Source of the DNA: Terriglobia bacterium
GTDB taxonomy: Bacteria > Acidobacteriota > Terriglobia > Terriglobales > Acidobacteriaceae
DNA: 64,000 nucleotides
Direction of reading: 5' to 3'
Assembly (NCBI GenBank): GCA_020073495.1
Contig: JAIQFD010000002.1
Coordinates: 1 to 64,000, forward strand
Shown here: positions 1 to 8,574 of the stretch, piece after piece
Position numbering within the stretch: the stretch's first letter is position 1
Layout: the number at the start of each line of letters is the position of its first letter
The notes under the pieces: model-generated
The model's input: only the letters and a program-made list of their open reading frames with translations
Databases searched by the model: none
Told to the model about the DNA's origin: nothing
Translations under genes and position numbers: made by a program

Positions 1-1
1 G

Positions 2-193
2 ATAGCGGATCTGTCCGTGCGCGGTGTGGCGCTGGTCCTGCGAAACCCAGGTGCGCGCATTGGAATTGAGCAAGGCGGAAGCGTCCTCTCGGAGAAACAA
101 GCCCCCGACCACGGGCAGACGGGCGGAGGCAACCATGTAGGAGTAGTTCAACCACGCCGAGAATTGGCCCCATTCGGGGACGGCAAGCTGGCT
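2..193 (-). CDS. TonB-dependent receptor beta-barrel fragment (partial)
   Basis: Sixty-four uninterrupted reverse-strand codons run off the left window edge. The translation has amphipathic strand-like stretches (FSAWLNYSYM), a VVGGLFL turn and a SQDQRHT segment. From memory these resemble the C-terminal barrel of acidobacterial TonB-dependent receptors. No start codon or ribosome-binding site is present; the reading frame begins directly where the M16 peptidase frame loses its family resemblance, and the two are in different frames. If the call is right, the full protein would take up ligands across the outer membrane. The family call rests on recalled sequence character only. Confidence 0.4.
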
Positions 194-194
194 T

Positions 195-1025
195 TAGCCG
201 CGAACTCATGCCTCCGCCGAGCAAAGTATTCAGGATGTAGGAGGGATAGCGCTTGTCGTGCGCGATGGGATACGCTGGTACACCAACGCAGATCTGCACC
301 TGCTCCAGCGACTTCTTGTTGCGCAGGACGATGCGCGGCGAGATCTGCGGCGGCGCCTCGCGGAAACCGTTCTTGACCGGCTTCAGGTGCTGGAATTTCT
401 TCGCCACCAACTCCACGAACTTTTCGTGGTTCACGTTGCCGGCTGCGCTGACGATCAAGTTCCCCGGCGTGAAGCGTTGGCGATAGAAATCGAGGACCAG
501 AGGCTGCTCGAACCTGCGCACCGTCTCCTTGGTGCCCAAGATGGGCTTGCCCAGCGGATGGTCCCTCCAGAAATTCTGGGTGAAGATCTCGTGGACGAGA
601 TAATCGGGGCTGTCCTCGTCCATCTTGATCTCTTCCATGATCACGCCGCGTTCGCGGACGATGTCCTTGACGTCGAAGACGGGGTGCAGCACCAGGTCGC
701 TGAGCACATCCAGCGCGATCGGTAAGTGCTCGTCCAGTACTTTTACCGTGAAGCAGATGCACTCCTTGGCGGTGAAGGCGTCCATGTTGCCGCCGATGGA
801 GTCGACCTGGCGGGCGATGTCCTCGGCGGTACGGGTCTCCGTTCCTTTGAAGACCATGTGTTCGACGAAATGCGAAATGCCGTTCGCTTCGGCGTCTTCA
901 TGACGGGAGCCGGTCTTGATCCAGATCCCGATGGAGATGGAGCGAATGTGCTGCATCTCCTCAGTCAGGATCGTCAGCCCGCTGGGGAGAAGTTCTCGCC
1001 GGATGTTGCGCAATTCTTCTACCAT
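195..1025 (-). CDS. M16 family zinc metallopeptidase, N-terminal part
   Basis: This is the N-terminal 277 residues of an insulinase-like (M16/pitrilysin, processing-peptidase type) protease. The inverted zinc motif HFVEH lies near residue 54, and the downstream helix with the third zinc-ligand glutamate is seen as ERGVIMEEI. The start ATG at 1025 follows AAGGGA. Family members are about 420 residues or more. Here homology stops abruptly after GGGMSSRL, where FQ.IREKRGLAY would be expected; the same frame then reads low-complexity, Arg/Pro-rich sequence, and another frame reads a different protein. The gene is therefore truncated by a junction at about 191-198, not by an ordinary stop codon. 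It is divergent from rlmN. Confidence 0.85.
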
Positions 1026-1198
1026 GGTTCCCTTGGCCAAAACCCCCGCTAAGCCATTCTGACACACCATAATCCTTGGTGCGGAAAACATTACTCTTTT
1101 ATTCCCAATTGGTTATGGCCCACCCAAAGACCGCAGCCGGGTGCGGTGCCCAGGTTTCAAATTCCATACTCGCCAAGTAGAATCAGCTCATTGCATGC

Positions 1199-2308
1199 AT
1201 GCACGAGGCGGGACACATCGAACTCTTGGGTCTTACTCTTCAAGAACTTACAGGGATCGTGGAGAACGCCGGCCAACCCGCCTACCGGGGCCGGCAGTTG
1301 TTCGACGCCATCTATCGTCGGCGGGTGAGCGACCTCGCTGAGATCACGACTCTGCCGCAGGCGGTCCGTAGCCAGCTTGTCCAGCAAGGGTACCAGCTCG
1401 GACGGCCCCGCATCGAGAAGGACTTTGAGTCGGTCGACGGCACCATCCGCTACCTGATTGCCTTCTCCGACGGCCAGAGCGTGGAGACGGTGTGGATGCC
1501 GGAAGGCGACGAAGGCGAAGCTGGCGACGGAAGCGAAGCGGCCGCGGACCTGGAAGCAGCGGCACCGAACCGGAACCGGGCGACCATCTGCATCTCCAGC
1601 CAGATCGGATGCGCGGTCGATTGCAGGTTCTGCCTCACGGCACTGCTCGGCGTGAAGCGCAACCTTACCGCGGGCGAGATCGTCGGCCAGGTGACGACGG
1701 TGTTGCAGGACAAGAACGTCAGCCCCGAGCGTGACCGCATCAACCTGGTCTTCATGGGCCAGGGAGAACCGTTTCTCAACTACGACGCTTTCATGAAGGC
1801 GGTGCGCCTGCTCGCTGAAGGCGTCGGCATCTCCCCCCAGCGCATGACCGTCTCGACCTCGGGGATCGTGCCCCGCATCCAGGACTTGGGCCGGGAGGAG
1901 GTGCGTCCCAAGCTGGCCATCTCGCTCAACGGCTCCAATGACGAGGTGCGCTCGCGCCTGATGCCCATCAACCGCAAGTGGGACCTGGAGAGGCTGATGG
2001 CCGCGGCGCGTGAATTTCCCCTGCGCGGGCGCGAGCGCCTGACCTTCGAGTACGTGCTGCTCGATGAGGTCAACGATTCGGTCGAGAACGCCCGCGAGGT
2101 CGCCGCTCTGCTCCGCGGCATCCGCGCCAAGGTGAACCTGATCGCCTTGAATCCAGGGCCTGGGATAGAGTTCTCCACTCCGTCGGAGCAGCGGGTCCAC
2201 GCGTTCCAGCAGGTCCTGATCAAGGCGGGAGTTCCGACCTTCATCCGGCGGCCACGCGGCCGCGACATCTTTGCGGCCTGCGGACAGCTCAAGCGAACCG
2301 TGGCGTAA
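1199..2308 (+). CDS. rlmN: Dual-specificity RNA methyltransferase RlmN
   Basis: A 369-residue radical SAM enzyme predicted to methylate C2 of A2503 in 23S rRNA (and A37 of some tRNAs). The cluster-binding CxxxCxxC is visible as CAVDCRFC near residue 140. It is followed by the family hallmarks GEIVGQV, NLVFMGQGEP, TVSTSGIVP and LAISLN, and near the C-terminus by RRPRGRDIFAACGQL, which holds the methyl-carrying Cys. Length and domain order are normal. An acidic, low-complexity insert around residues 99-120 (EGDEGEAGDGSEAAAD) just before the cluster motif is unusual. The ATG at 1199 was chosen because homology begins close behind it (LGLTLQELTGIV). Confidence 0.96.
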   Translation: MHEAGHIELLGLTLQELTGIVENAGQPAYRGRQLFDAIYRRRVSDLAEITTLPQAVRSQLVQQGYQLGRPRIEKDFESVDGTIRYLIAFSDGQSVETVWMPEGDEGEAGDGSEAAADLEAAAPNRNRATICISSQIGCAVDCRFCLTALLGVKRNLTAGEIVGQVTTVLQDKNVSPERDRINLVFMGQGEPFLNYDAFMKAVRLLAEGVGISPQRMTVSTSGIVPRIQDLGREEVRPKLAISLNGSNDEVRSRLMPINRKWDLERLMAAAREFPLRGRERLTFEYVLLDEVNDSVENAREVAALLRGIRAKVNLIALNPGPGIEFSTPSEQRVHAFQQVLIKAGVPTFIRRPRGRDIFAACGQLKRTVA

Positions 2309-2314
2309 GAAGAA

Positions 2315-2432
2315 GTACTCAGTACTCGGTACTCAGCACCCAGTGATCTGCCGGCAATTCCAGCGGCGCGCTTGTCTCCCGCTGCTTCGCGGTTACGAAA
2401 TGAGGTACAACTGAGTACCGGGTACTGAGCAC
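2315..2432. repeat. Pair of GTACTGAG-type palindromic repeats, inverted
   Basis: Between rlmN and the acetyltransferase gene, 2315-2336 and 2411-2432 carry near-inverted copies of a motif with the core CTGAGTACCGAGTACTGA (the second copy has GGG for CGA in the middle). The arms could pair across about 75 nt. The same core recurs at 50812-50829 and 57686-57708, always in intergenic DNA close to a start or stop codon. No function is evident. Confidence 0.6.
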
Positions 2433-2437
2433 TTCTC

Positions 2438-2902
2438 TTGATCCGCAACGCCACCGCCGCCGACTTCCAGACACTCTGGCGCATCGACCAGGAGTGCTTC
2501 ATCGATGGGATCTCCTACTCCCAGGCAGAGCTTCGCCATTACATGAAGCGCCGGGGCGCATTCACTCTGGTGAAGGAAGATGAGGCAGGCATCGCCGGCT
2601 TTCTGGTGGCGGAGAGTTCGAGCCGGGGCGCCGGACACATCATCACCATCGACGTGCTGCCCCGGGCGCGGCGCGCGGGGATCGGCTCGGAACTGCTGCG
2701 CGCCGGCGAGCAGCGTCTGCGCGCCTCCGGCTGCGGTGCCGTCCTGCTCGAGACCGCGGTGGACAACGAGTCCGCCATCCGCTTCTACAAGCGCCACGGT
2801 TACTCGGTCCTGAAAACCATCCCGCGCTACTACCTGGACAGTCTGGACGCTCTGCTCATGGGCAAGCCGCTGGAGGCCGCGCGCTCGAATCGCCTGCCAT
2901 GA
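2438..2902 (+). CDS. RimI-like GNAT N-acetyltransferase
   Basis: A 154-residue single-domain GNAT protein. The acetyl-CoA-binding motif A is seen as RARRAGIGSELL around residues 76-87, preceded by the beta4 strand ITIDVLP. Motif B is ETAVDNESAIRFYKRHGY near residues 107-124. This pattern matches ribosomal-protein S18 alanine acetyltransferase RimI and its relatives. The context (rlmN upstream, pheA downstream) does not fix the substrate, so protein N-terminal acetylation is only likely. The start is a TTG at 2438, chosen because MIRNATAADF is the usual beginning and no in-frame ATG lies nearby. Confidence 0.8.
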   Translation: MIRNATAADFQTLWRIDQECFIDGISYSQAELRHYMKRRGAFTLVKEDEAGIAGFLVAESSSRGAGHIITIDVLPRARRAGIGSELLRAGEQRLRASGCGAVLLETAVDNESAIRFYKRHGYSVLKTIPRYYLDSLDALLMGKPLEAARSNRLP

Positions 2903-2987
2903 CCGCGCGGAAGACCAACCCGTCGAGCAGCGTTCCAGAATCAGCCGACAACGATGTCCTCCCAGTGAGGTACGATGAGATGCCTCG

Positions 2988-3797
2988 ATGAAAGTCGCCA
3001 TCCAGGGAGAACTCGGTTCCTTCAGCCACCAGGCTGCCAAGCGCATGCTGCCGGGGTGCACGGTTCTGCCTTGCGCCACTTCGCCGGAGGTATTCGAAGC
3101 GGTGAAGCGTGGCCGCGCCGGGGCCGCCGTGATCCCCATCGAGAACTCTCTTGCCGGCGCGGTGGCCGAGCATTTCGACCTGCTGCTGGCACACGATCTC
3201 TGGATCGAGTGCGAGTCCCTGCTTCGCATCGAGCACAACCTGATCGCCGCACCGGGGGTGAAGCTCGTCGAAGTGCGGCGCGTGTTTTCTCATCCCGTAG
3301 CGCTGGCGCAGTGCCGCGAATTCCTGGCCCGCCATCCCCGCATCCAGCCGGTGCCGTTCTATGACACCGCGGGCAGCGTGAAACACGTGGTTGCGGCCGG
3401 GCTGCGCGACGCCGCGGGCATCGCCGGGCGCCAGGCCGCGGCCGTCTATGGCGCGCGCATCGTGCGCGCCGGCATCGAAGACGACAAGAAGAACTTCACG
3501 CGCTTTTTCTTGGTCCGCCGTTCCCGACGCCTGCTGCCGGGCGCGGGCAAGACGTCGATCGCCTTCTCGGTGAAGAACATAGCCGGGGCGCTGTTCAAGG
3601 CGCTCAGCGTCTTCGCGCTGCGCGACATCTCGCTGAGCCGCATCGAATCCCGCCCTGTCCGCGGCAAGCCCTGGCAGTACGTTTTCTTCGTCGATTTCCT
3701 GCGCGGCGACGACCAGCCCGCGCGCAATGCCCTCCGCCATCTGGCCGAGATCTCCGACTTCGTCAAGGTGCTCGGCGTCTATCGCGCTGCGAAGTAG
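2988..3797 (+). CDS. pheA: Prephenate dehydratase
   Basis: A 269-residue monofunctional prephenate dehydratase, which converts prephenate to phenylpyruvate in phenylalanine synthesis. The N-terminal catalytic domain begins with the family signature MKVAIQGELGSFSHQAA. It continues with AAVIPIENSLAGAVAEHFDLL and the catalytic-region TRFFLVRR near residue 170. A C-terminal ACT domain (about residues 185-265, SIAFSVKNIAGALFKAL and SRIESRPVRG) would bind Phe for feedback inhibition; the ESRP motif for this is intact. There is no fused chorismate mutase, unlike enterobacterial PheA. It is a single gene in a run of plus-strand genes, not in an aromatic operon. Confidence 0.95.
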   Translation: MKVAIQGELGSFSHQAAKRMLPGCTVLPCATSPEVFEAVKRGRAGAAVIPIENSLAGAVAEHFDLLLAHDLWIECESLLRIEHNLIAAPGVKLVEVRRVFSHPVALAQCREFLARHPRIQPVPFYDTAGSVKHVVAAGLRDAAGIAGRQAAAVYGARIVRAGIEDDKKNFTRFFLVRRSRRLLPGAGKTSIAFSVKNIAGALFKALSVFALRDISLSRIESRPVRGKPWQYVFFVDFLRGDDQPARNALRHLAEISDFVKVLGVYRAAK

Positions 3798-3870
3798 CGG
3801 CGTGAGTTTGACTAACTGCAGCTCTGCTGGAACAATGAACCGAGCAACTATTCCTTCTTAGCGAGGCCTT

Positions 3871-4698
3871 ATGTCCGATCACGACGCCGGGGCTCCCGTG
3901 CCCCAGGACGGCGAAAACAACACAATCAAGTATGTCCTGCTCGCCATCGCGGGGATCTACGTCCTCTTTTCGCTCTATCTGATGTTCGACATGCGCGGGC
4001 GCATCGGCACCCTGGAAGACAAGCAGGGAGCGACGGCTGCCGCCCAGCAGGAGCTTGAGAAGAAGCTCACCCAGAACCAAGCGGCCTTAAAGGCCTCCAT
4101 CGGCGCCGTGGCCGACAAGGTCGGCATGACCGAACAGCAGTTGACGGAAAAGACAAAGGAGCTGCAGAAGTCGCAGAAAGCCGCCGAAGCGCGCCTGGCG
4201 AAGGAGCAGAAGGAGCAGATCGGGCAGGTCACCGGCCAGGTCGAGGGCGTGAAGTCGGAGGTCGGCGGGGTGAAGACCGACGTGGCCTCGACCAAGGCTG
4301 ACCTGGAAGCCACCAAGGCCAAGCTGGAGCGTACCATTGGCGACCTCGGCCAGCAGAGCGGCCTGATCGCGCACACCCGCGACGAGCTCGAGTACCTCAA
4401 GCACCGTGGCGACCGCAATTACTTCGAGTTCACTCTCACCAAGAAGAAGCGCCAGCCGGTCTCCACCGTCAGCCTCGAGCTTAAGAAGACGGACCAGAAG
4501 AAGAGCAAGTTCACGCTGAACGTGCTGGCCGACGACAAAACCATCGAGAAGAAGGACCGCACCGTCGCCGAGCCGTTGCAGTTCTACACCGGCAAGGACC
4601 GCACGCTGTACGAACTGGTGGTGTTCACGGTGGAGAAGGACAAAGTCACGGGCTATCTGTCGACTCCGAAGTCGGCCCAGGCTCCCAAGGCGAACTGA
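3871..4698 (+). CDS. Membrane-anchored coiled-coil protein of unknown function
   Basis: A 275-residue protein with a short cytoplasmic N-terminus and one membrane helix at about residues 20-42 (YVLLAIAGIYVLFSLYLMF). Next comes a long, Lys/Glu/Gln/Ala-rich coiled coil (about residues 45-175) with heptad-like repeats such as VEGVKSEVGGVKTDV. The C-terminal part, from about residue 180, is a beta-rich, lysine-rich region (FEFTLTKKKRQPVSTVSLELKK) with no motif I recognise. The layout suggests a tether holding a small globular domain away from the membrane. A good intrinsic terminator follows, so it is probably the end of its transcript. Function unknown. Confidence 0.75.
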   Translation: MSDHDAGAPVPQDGENNTIKYVLLAIAGIYVLFSLYLMFDMRGRIGTLEDKQGATAAAQQELEKKLTQNQAALKASIGAVADKVGMTEQQLTEKTKELQKSQKAAEARLAKEQKEQIGQVTGQVEGVKSEVGGVKTDVASTKADLEATKAKLERTIGDLGQQSGLIAHTRDELEYLKHRGDRNYFEFTLTKKKRQPVSTVSLELKKTDQKKSKFTLNVLADDKTIEKKDRTVAEPLQFYTGKDRTLYELVVFTVEKDKVTGYLSTPKSAQAPKAN

Positions 4699-4718
4699 CG
4701 ATCGGCGCGAATCACGTG

Positions 4719-4750
4719 GCGCGGCCTAATCCGGCCGCGCTTTTCTTTTC
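4719..4750 (+). terminator. Intrinsic terminator after the coiled-coil gene
   Basis: A perfect 8-bp GC stem (GCGCGGCC / GGCCGCGC, 4719-4726 with 4733-4740) closes a 6-nt loop and is followed by TTTTCTTTTC. It lies about 20 nt past the stop codon at 4698. Confidence 0.88.
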
Positions 4751-4794
4751 TCTGCGGCGGCGCCTCGTCTGTGGCTAAAATCTCCGCCACAGCC

Positions 4795-5316
4795 ATGACA
4801 ACCAATCTGCACACCGCCATCGAGATCCTGGTCCGCACAGGGGCCATCTACCTGTTCGTCCTCGCCGGCGTCCGCCTGAGCGGCAAGAGGGAAGTGGGCC
4901 AGATGACGCCCTTCGACCTGACGCTGTTGCTGCTGCTGTCGAACGCCGTACAGAACGCCATGACCGGCCCCGACACGTCGCTGGTCGGAGGCGTCGTGGC
5001 AGCGGGTACTCTGCTGGTCATGAACTACGTGGTCGCCGACCTAGCTGGATTCAACCGCCGGTTCCGCAAGTTCGTGCAGGGGTCACCGACCTTGCTGATC
5101 CACAACGGCGAGCTGATCGCGTCGCACATGGCGCGGGAGCACGTCACCATGGACGAAGTGGAGCGAGCGCTGCGGGAACACGGAATCGCTCACATCACGG
5201 ACGTTTCACTGGGGGTGCTGGAGGTGGACGGCTCCATCAGCGTGCTCAAGTACGACGACGTACGCCCCGAGGCCCAGCCGCACAAGCGCCTGCGCTTCCT
5301 GCAGAAGCACCAATAG
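4795..5316 (+). CDS. DUF421 (YetF/YcaP-like) membrane protein
   Basis: A protein of 173 residues from the ATG at 4795 (a GTG at 4771 is possible). Three hydrophobic segments occur in the first 85 residues, with the family motif RLSGKREVGQMTPFDLTLLLLLSN. A soluble C-terminal alpha/beta domain follows (SPTLLIHNGELI, then MDEVERALREHGI and GVLEVDGSISVLKYDD). This is the DUF421 architecture of Bacillus YetF and E. coli YcaP. The molecular role is not established; Bacillus members are linked to spore and stress physiology. It is slightly short at the C-terminus but complete. It converges with the gene ending at 5323. Confidence 0.85.
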   Translation: MTTNLHTAIEILVRTGAIYLFVLAGVRLSGKREVGQMTPFDLTLLLLLSNAVQNAMTGPDTSLVGGVVAAGTLLVMNYVVADLAGFNRRFRKFVQGSPTLLIHNGELIASHMAREHVTMDEVERALREHGIAHITDVSLGVLEVDGSISVLKYDDVRPEAQPHKRLRFLQKHQ

Positions 5317-5322
5317 GAAGCG

Positions 5323-5937
5323 CTAGCGCTTTTCCGTCAACACGAGCGGCTTGCGGTCGTAGAGCTCGATGTTGACGGTGAGGCCCCTGCGCTTGTCGAA
5401 GTCCGCTTTGGTGAAATTCGGCTGGGGCGTGGTCGCGTTCGGCGGGGGCGGCGGTGGAAAGCCTACCAGCAGCATTCCGTCCACCTGTCCGCCGGGCGGG
5501 ATCTTCATCTCCGCGGCGAGCGGAGGCTTTTCATATTGTTTCAGTTCCGGGTAGGCCTGAAAGTATCGGTTGAAGTCCATGGGAGCCGCCGCATCGTCCG
5601 TCCAGTTGCCCTGGGCGGTGTCGATCGTGACCGAGGCGCTCTTGATCCACATCAGCCGCTCGCCAAGGTTGCTGATGTGCACCTGCACCACAACCAGCAC
5701 ACCCGCCTGACCCTTCTGGTCCACCGCGTACACGCCGGCGATGGTCCCCGAACCGCCCGGCTTGGGGCGACCGCCGAGCAGGATCGTGCCCAGCACGACG
5801 GCTACGATCGCCAGTCCGATGGCCACGGGCACGATCGGCGGCAGGGTCCACTTGGCGCTGTCAAACTCCTCGGTCATGGGTACGTGGCCGGCATCGGGCG
5901 GGGCTTTTGGAGTGGGCTTGGGCGCGTTCTCAGGCAT
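5323..5937 (-). CDS. Single-pass membrane protein of unknown function
   Basis: A 204-residue protein. The N-terminal 30 residues are Pro/Lys-rich and probably disordered. One membrane helix follows (about residues 34-54, IVPVAIGLAIVAVVLGTILLGG). The exported part has beta-sandwich character (VVVQVHISNLGERLMWIKSASV), with a 'large-structure' pattern like DUF2393/FxLYD-type extracellular domains, and a GFPPPPPP stretch near residue 165. No catalytic motif is seen. It lies between convergent DUF421 and the polX gene on the same strand. A tentative reading is an envelope protein binding a partner through a beta-sandwich. Confidence 0.65.
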   Translation of the reverse strand: MPENAPKPTPKAPPDAGHVPMTEEFDSAKWTLPPIVPVAIGLAIVAVVLGTILLGGRPKPGGSGTIAGVYAVDQKGQAGVLVVVQVHISNLGERLMWIKSASVTIDTAQGNWTDDAAAPMDFNRYFQAYPELKQYEKPPLAAEMKIPPGGQVDGMLLVGFPPPPPPNATTPQPNFTKADFDKRRGLTVNIELYDRKPLVLTEKR

Positions 5938-6023
5938 GCGGCGCTCCTTCGTTCACTGTGATGCTCCGACCCGGCGCATCGGGTTTCCACGTTGCAACGC
6001 CGGAGGCCCAGCGCGAGTTCTTG

Positions 6024-7778
6024 CTACCAGGCATGCTTCATCGCCTTTGCGAACTTGTCAGGAGGCAGCGTGTTCAAGATGTCCTCCTTGGTCAGCCACG
6101 CACGACGCGCCTGCAATACGCCGTACTTGATTTTCTCCATGTGCGAGGTGTGGTGCGAGTCCGTGTTGATGACGATCTTCACCCCGCGCTCTTTCGCCAT
6201 GCGCAGGTGGCGGTCGTTCAGGTCGAGCCGGTCGGGAAACGAATTCAATTCCATCGCGACCCTTTTCTTCGCGGCTGTCTTCAGCACGGCGTCGATATCG
6301 AACTCGTAGGCCTCGCGGCGCAGCAGCAGCCGCCCGGTCGGGTGGCCCAGCGCCGAGACGTTCTTGTTCTCGATCGCGCGCAGGATGCGCTCGGTCATCT
6401 TCGCCGGCTCCTGGCTGAAGTGCGAATGCACGCTGGCGATGACCAGGTCCATCTGCTCCAGGACAGAATCGGAGAGGTCGAGTTCGCCGTCCGCCAGGAT
6501 ATCCACCTCGATCCCGGCAAGGATCTTGATGCCCTCGAACTTCTTCGCCGCCTCGTGGATGCGCTTGATGTGCTTTTCCGCGCGCTTGTCGTCGAGCCCG
6601 TTGGTCATGGCCAGGTTCTTGGTGTGGTCGGTGATGGCCATGTACTTGTATCCGCGCTCCCGCGCCGCCTCGGCCATCTCCTCGATGGTGTTACGGCCGT
6701 CGGTCTCCACGGTGTGCATGTGCACGTCGCCACGCAGGTCCTCGATCGTGACCAGGTCCGGGATATCATGCTCTTCCGCCGCCTCGATCTCCCCGCTGTC
6801 TTCCCTGAGTTCCGGAGGGATGTAGTCGAGTCCCAGCTTGGCGTAGATCTCCTCTTCGGTCTTGCTGGCGACGGGTTTCTCGGTCTTCAGGCGCGCCAGG
6901 CTGTACTCATTCAGCGTGTAGCCCAGCTTGAGCGCGCGCTGGCGCAGGGCCACGTTGTGGTTCTTCGAGCCGGTGAAGTACAGCAGGGCCGCGCCGAACG
7001 ACGCGGGGGCCAGGATGCGCACATCCACCTGCATTCCGGTGCGCAGCTTGAAGCTGACCTTGTTTTCGCCCTTGGCCAGCACTTCCATGATCCCCGGCAA
7101 TTCAAGGATCTTGGCGATGACGGCGTCGCGCTGTTTCTCGTTCTCGCCGCACTTGCCGGTGACCAGGACGTCGAGGTCGCCGACCGTCTCGCGCCCCCGC
7201 CGCAGCGATCCCGCGGGCGTCACCTTGTCCACGCCCGGCATCCCCTTGAGCTGCGCCACCAGCTTCTGCGCAACCTCGTCCGCCACGTCGATATGGAACC
7301 GGCCCGAGACCTTCCGGTACTGCTCGATGGCGCGCAGGATCTTCTGCTCGATCTTCTCGCTCAGGCGTGGCAGGCCGCGCAGCTTGCCTTCTTTCGCCAG
7401 CTTCTCTACCCCCGCCACATCGCACACCTGGAACGCATCCCAAATGAGCGCAATCGTCTTCGGCCCCAGCCCCGAGATCTTCAGCAGCTCCAGCATGCTC
7501 GGGTGGTACTTCTCCAATAACTCCTGGTGCAGCTTGAGCTTGCCCTGGTTCGAGAAGATCTCCTGGATGTTCGCCACCATGCCTTTGCCGATTCCCGGGA
7601 TCTCCAACAACTTCTTCGGCTCCTGCCAGATCTCCGAGACCTGCTGTGGCAGGCCTTCGATGGCCTCGGCCGCGCGCCGGTACGAGCGGATGCGGAACGG
7701 GTCGTCGTTCGCGACCTCCATCAGGTCCGCGGCTTCGGAGAGGATGTTGGCGATGTACTTGTTATCGAATGTCGGCAT
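6024..7778 (-). CDS. polX: Family X DNA polymerase with PHP domain
   Basis: A 584-residue bacterial PolX, predicted to fill short gaps in base-excision and end-joining repair. The N-terminal half has the 8-kDa-like and helix-hairpin-helix segments (IRSYRRAAEAIEGL; EIPGIGKGMVANI; SGLGPKTIALIWD). The nucleotidyl-transferase palm follows, with GSLRRGRETVGDLDVLV supplying the metal-binding Asp pair, and then FTGSKNHN and LNEYSL. The C-terminal PHP domain starts near residue 345 (GDVHMHTVETDG). It has HSH and NTDSHHTSHM metal ligands and would give 3'-5' exonuclease or phosphatase activity. The ATG at 7778 (MPTFDNKYIANILSEAADL) is preferred over a start 39 nt upstream because homology begins there. 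Confidence 0.95.
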   Translation of the reverse strand: MPTFDNKYIANILSEAADLMEVANDDPFRIRSYRRAAEAIEGLPQQVSEIWQEPKKLLEIPGIGKGMVANIQEIFSNQGKLKLHQELLEKYHPSMLELLKISGLGPKTIALIWDAFQVCDVAGVEKLAKEGKLRGLPRLSEKIEQKILRAIEQYRKVSGRFHIDVADEVAQKLVAQLKGMPGVDKVTPAGSLRRGRETVGDLDVLVTGKCGENEKQRDAVIAKILELPGIMEVLAKGENKVSFKLRTGMQVDVRILAPASFGAALLYFTGSKNHNVALRQRALKLGYTLNEYSLARLKTEKPVASKTEEEIYAKLGLDYIPPELREDSGEIEAAEEHDIPDLVTIEDLRGDVHMHTVETDGRNTIEEMAEAARERGYKYMAITDHTKNLAMTNGLDDKRAEKHIKRIHEAAKKFEGIKILAGIEVDILADGELDLSDSVLEQMDLVIASVHSHFSQEPAKMTERILRAIENKNVSALGHPTGRLLLRREAYEFDIDAVLKTAAKKRVAMELNSFPDRLDLNDRHLRMAKERGVKIVINTDSHHTSHMEKIKYGVLQARRAWLTKEDILNTLPPDKFAKAMKHAW

Positions 7779-7827
7779 CTGCGATTGGAATTCTATACCG
7801 GCGCCTTCTGGGCCCACGACCGTCTAG

Positions 7828-7856
7828 CAGAAAGCCCGGCGTCGCCGCCGGGGCTT
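7828..7856 (-). terminator. Probable terminator after the NUDIX gene
   Basis: On the reverse strand an AGCCCCGGC-type stem pairs with GCCGGGCT around a short loop and runs into TTTCT. It lies between the end of the NUDIX gene (7890) and the start of polX (7778). The U-tract is short. Confidence 0.45.
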
Positions 7857-7889
7857 AGGAGTGCAGAAGGTGACTTTCGAATCGCTCGC

Positions 7890-8468
7890 CTAGGGACGGG
7901 AGCGGCGGCGTGTGCGCCATCCCCGCTCTAGCCATAACAGCCCTACGATCGTCTTTCCGTCACAAATCTTGCCCGACGCGATCATCCCCAACGCCTGGCG
8001 GAGAGGGAAGAAGCGCTTTTGGATGACTTCGTCTTCCTCGGGCTGCGCTTTACCCGGGGTCAGACCGCTGGCCTCGTAGATCGCCATGGTCTCGTCCATG
8101 AACCCGGGCGATGAGTAGTAAGTGAACAGGTGCTTCCAATGCTTCGCGATGAATCCGGTTTCTTCCAGGAGTTCCCGCTTGGCGGCCGCGAGTTCACTTT
8201 CGCCGGCGTCGATGCGCCCCGCCGACAGCTCCCACAGGCGGTCGTTCGCCGGATAACGATACTGGCGGAGCAGCAGCACCCGCGGCTCTTTCCTGGTGTC
8301 GTCCACCACCAGCACGACGATCGATCCGGGGTGGCGTACCGCGTCGCGCCGCGCGCGTACCCCGCTTGGCTCCACCACCTCGTCCACGGTCACGGAGAAC
8401 ACCGGCCCGTGGAACACCGTCTTCGACGAGATTACCCGGACCTTTGCAGGACTCTTCTTCGTTGCCAT
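7890..8468 (-). CDS. NUDIX hydrolase, ADP-ribose pyrophosphatase type
   Basis: A 192-residue protein with a complete Nudix box near residues 87-109. It reads GRIDAGESELAAAKRELLEETG, fitting GX5EX7REUXEEXGU, so the metal-binding glutamates are present. Upstream it has RQYRYPANDRLWELSAG and downstream the YSSPGFMDE loop, features typical of ADP-ribose or ADP-sugar pyrophosphatases (NudF-like) rather than MutT. The likely role is removal of ADP-ribose and related diphosphates. The start ATG at 8468 (MATKKSPAKVRV) was chosen because sequence upstream is an intergenic repeat. Confidence 0.88.
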   Translation of the reverse strand: MATKKSPAKVRVISSKTVFHGPVFSVTVDEVVEPSGVRARRDAVRHPGSIVVLVVDDTRKEPRVLLLRQYRYPANDRLWELSAGRIDAGESELAAAKRELLEETGFIAKHWKHLFTYYSSPGFMDETMAIYEASGLTPGKAQPEEDEVIQKRFFPLRQALGMIASGKICDGKTIVGLLWLERGWRTRRRSRP

Positions 8469-8490
8469 CCGATCAATATATTGGATGGTG

Positions 8491-8536
8491 TCATCCTGAG
8501 CGAGCGCGGCTGGGTTTGCGACGCGAGTCGAAGGAC
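8491..8536. repeat. Interspersed CATCCTGAGCGAGCG repeat, copy 1
   Basis: TCATCCTGAGCGAGCGC is followed, after a variable 12-14 nt, by GCGAGTCGAAGGACC. The same arrangement occurs at 12657-12703, and a diverged form lies beside the tmRNA gene (about 42500-42532). I associate this type of intergenic repeat with acidobacterial genomes. It lies between the NUDIX gene and the divergent DUF2520 gene. Confidence 0.65.
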
Positions 8537-8574
8537 CCCTACCGCTGCCGAGGACCGACTGATATCCTCCCCGC

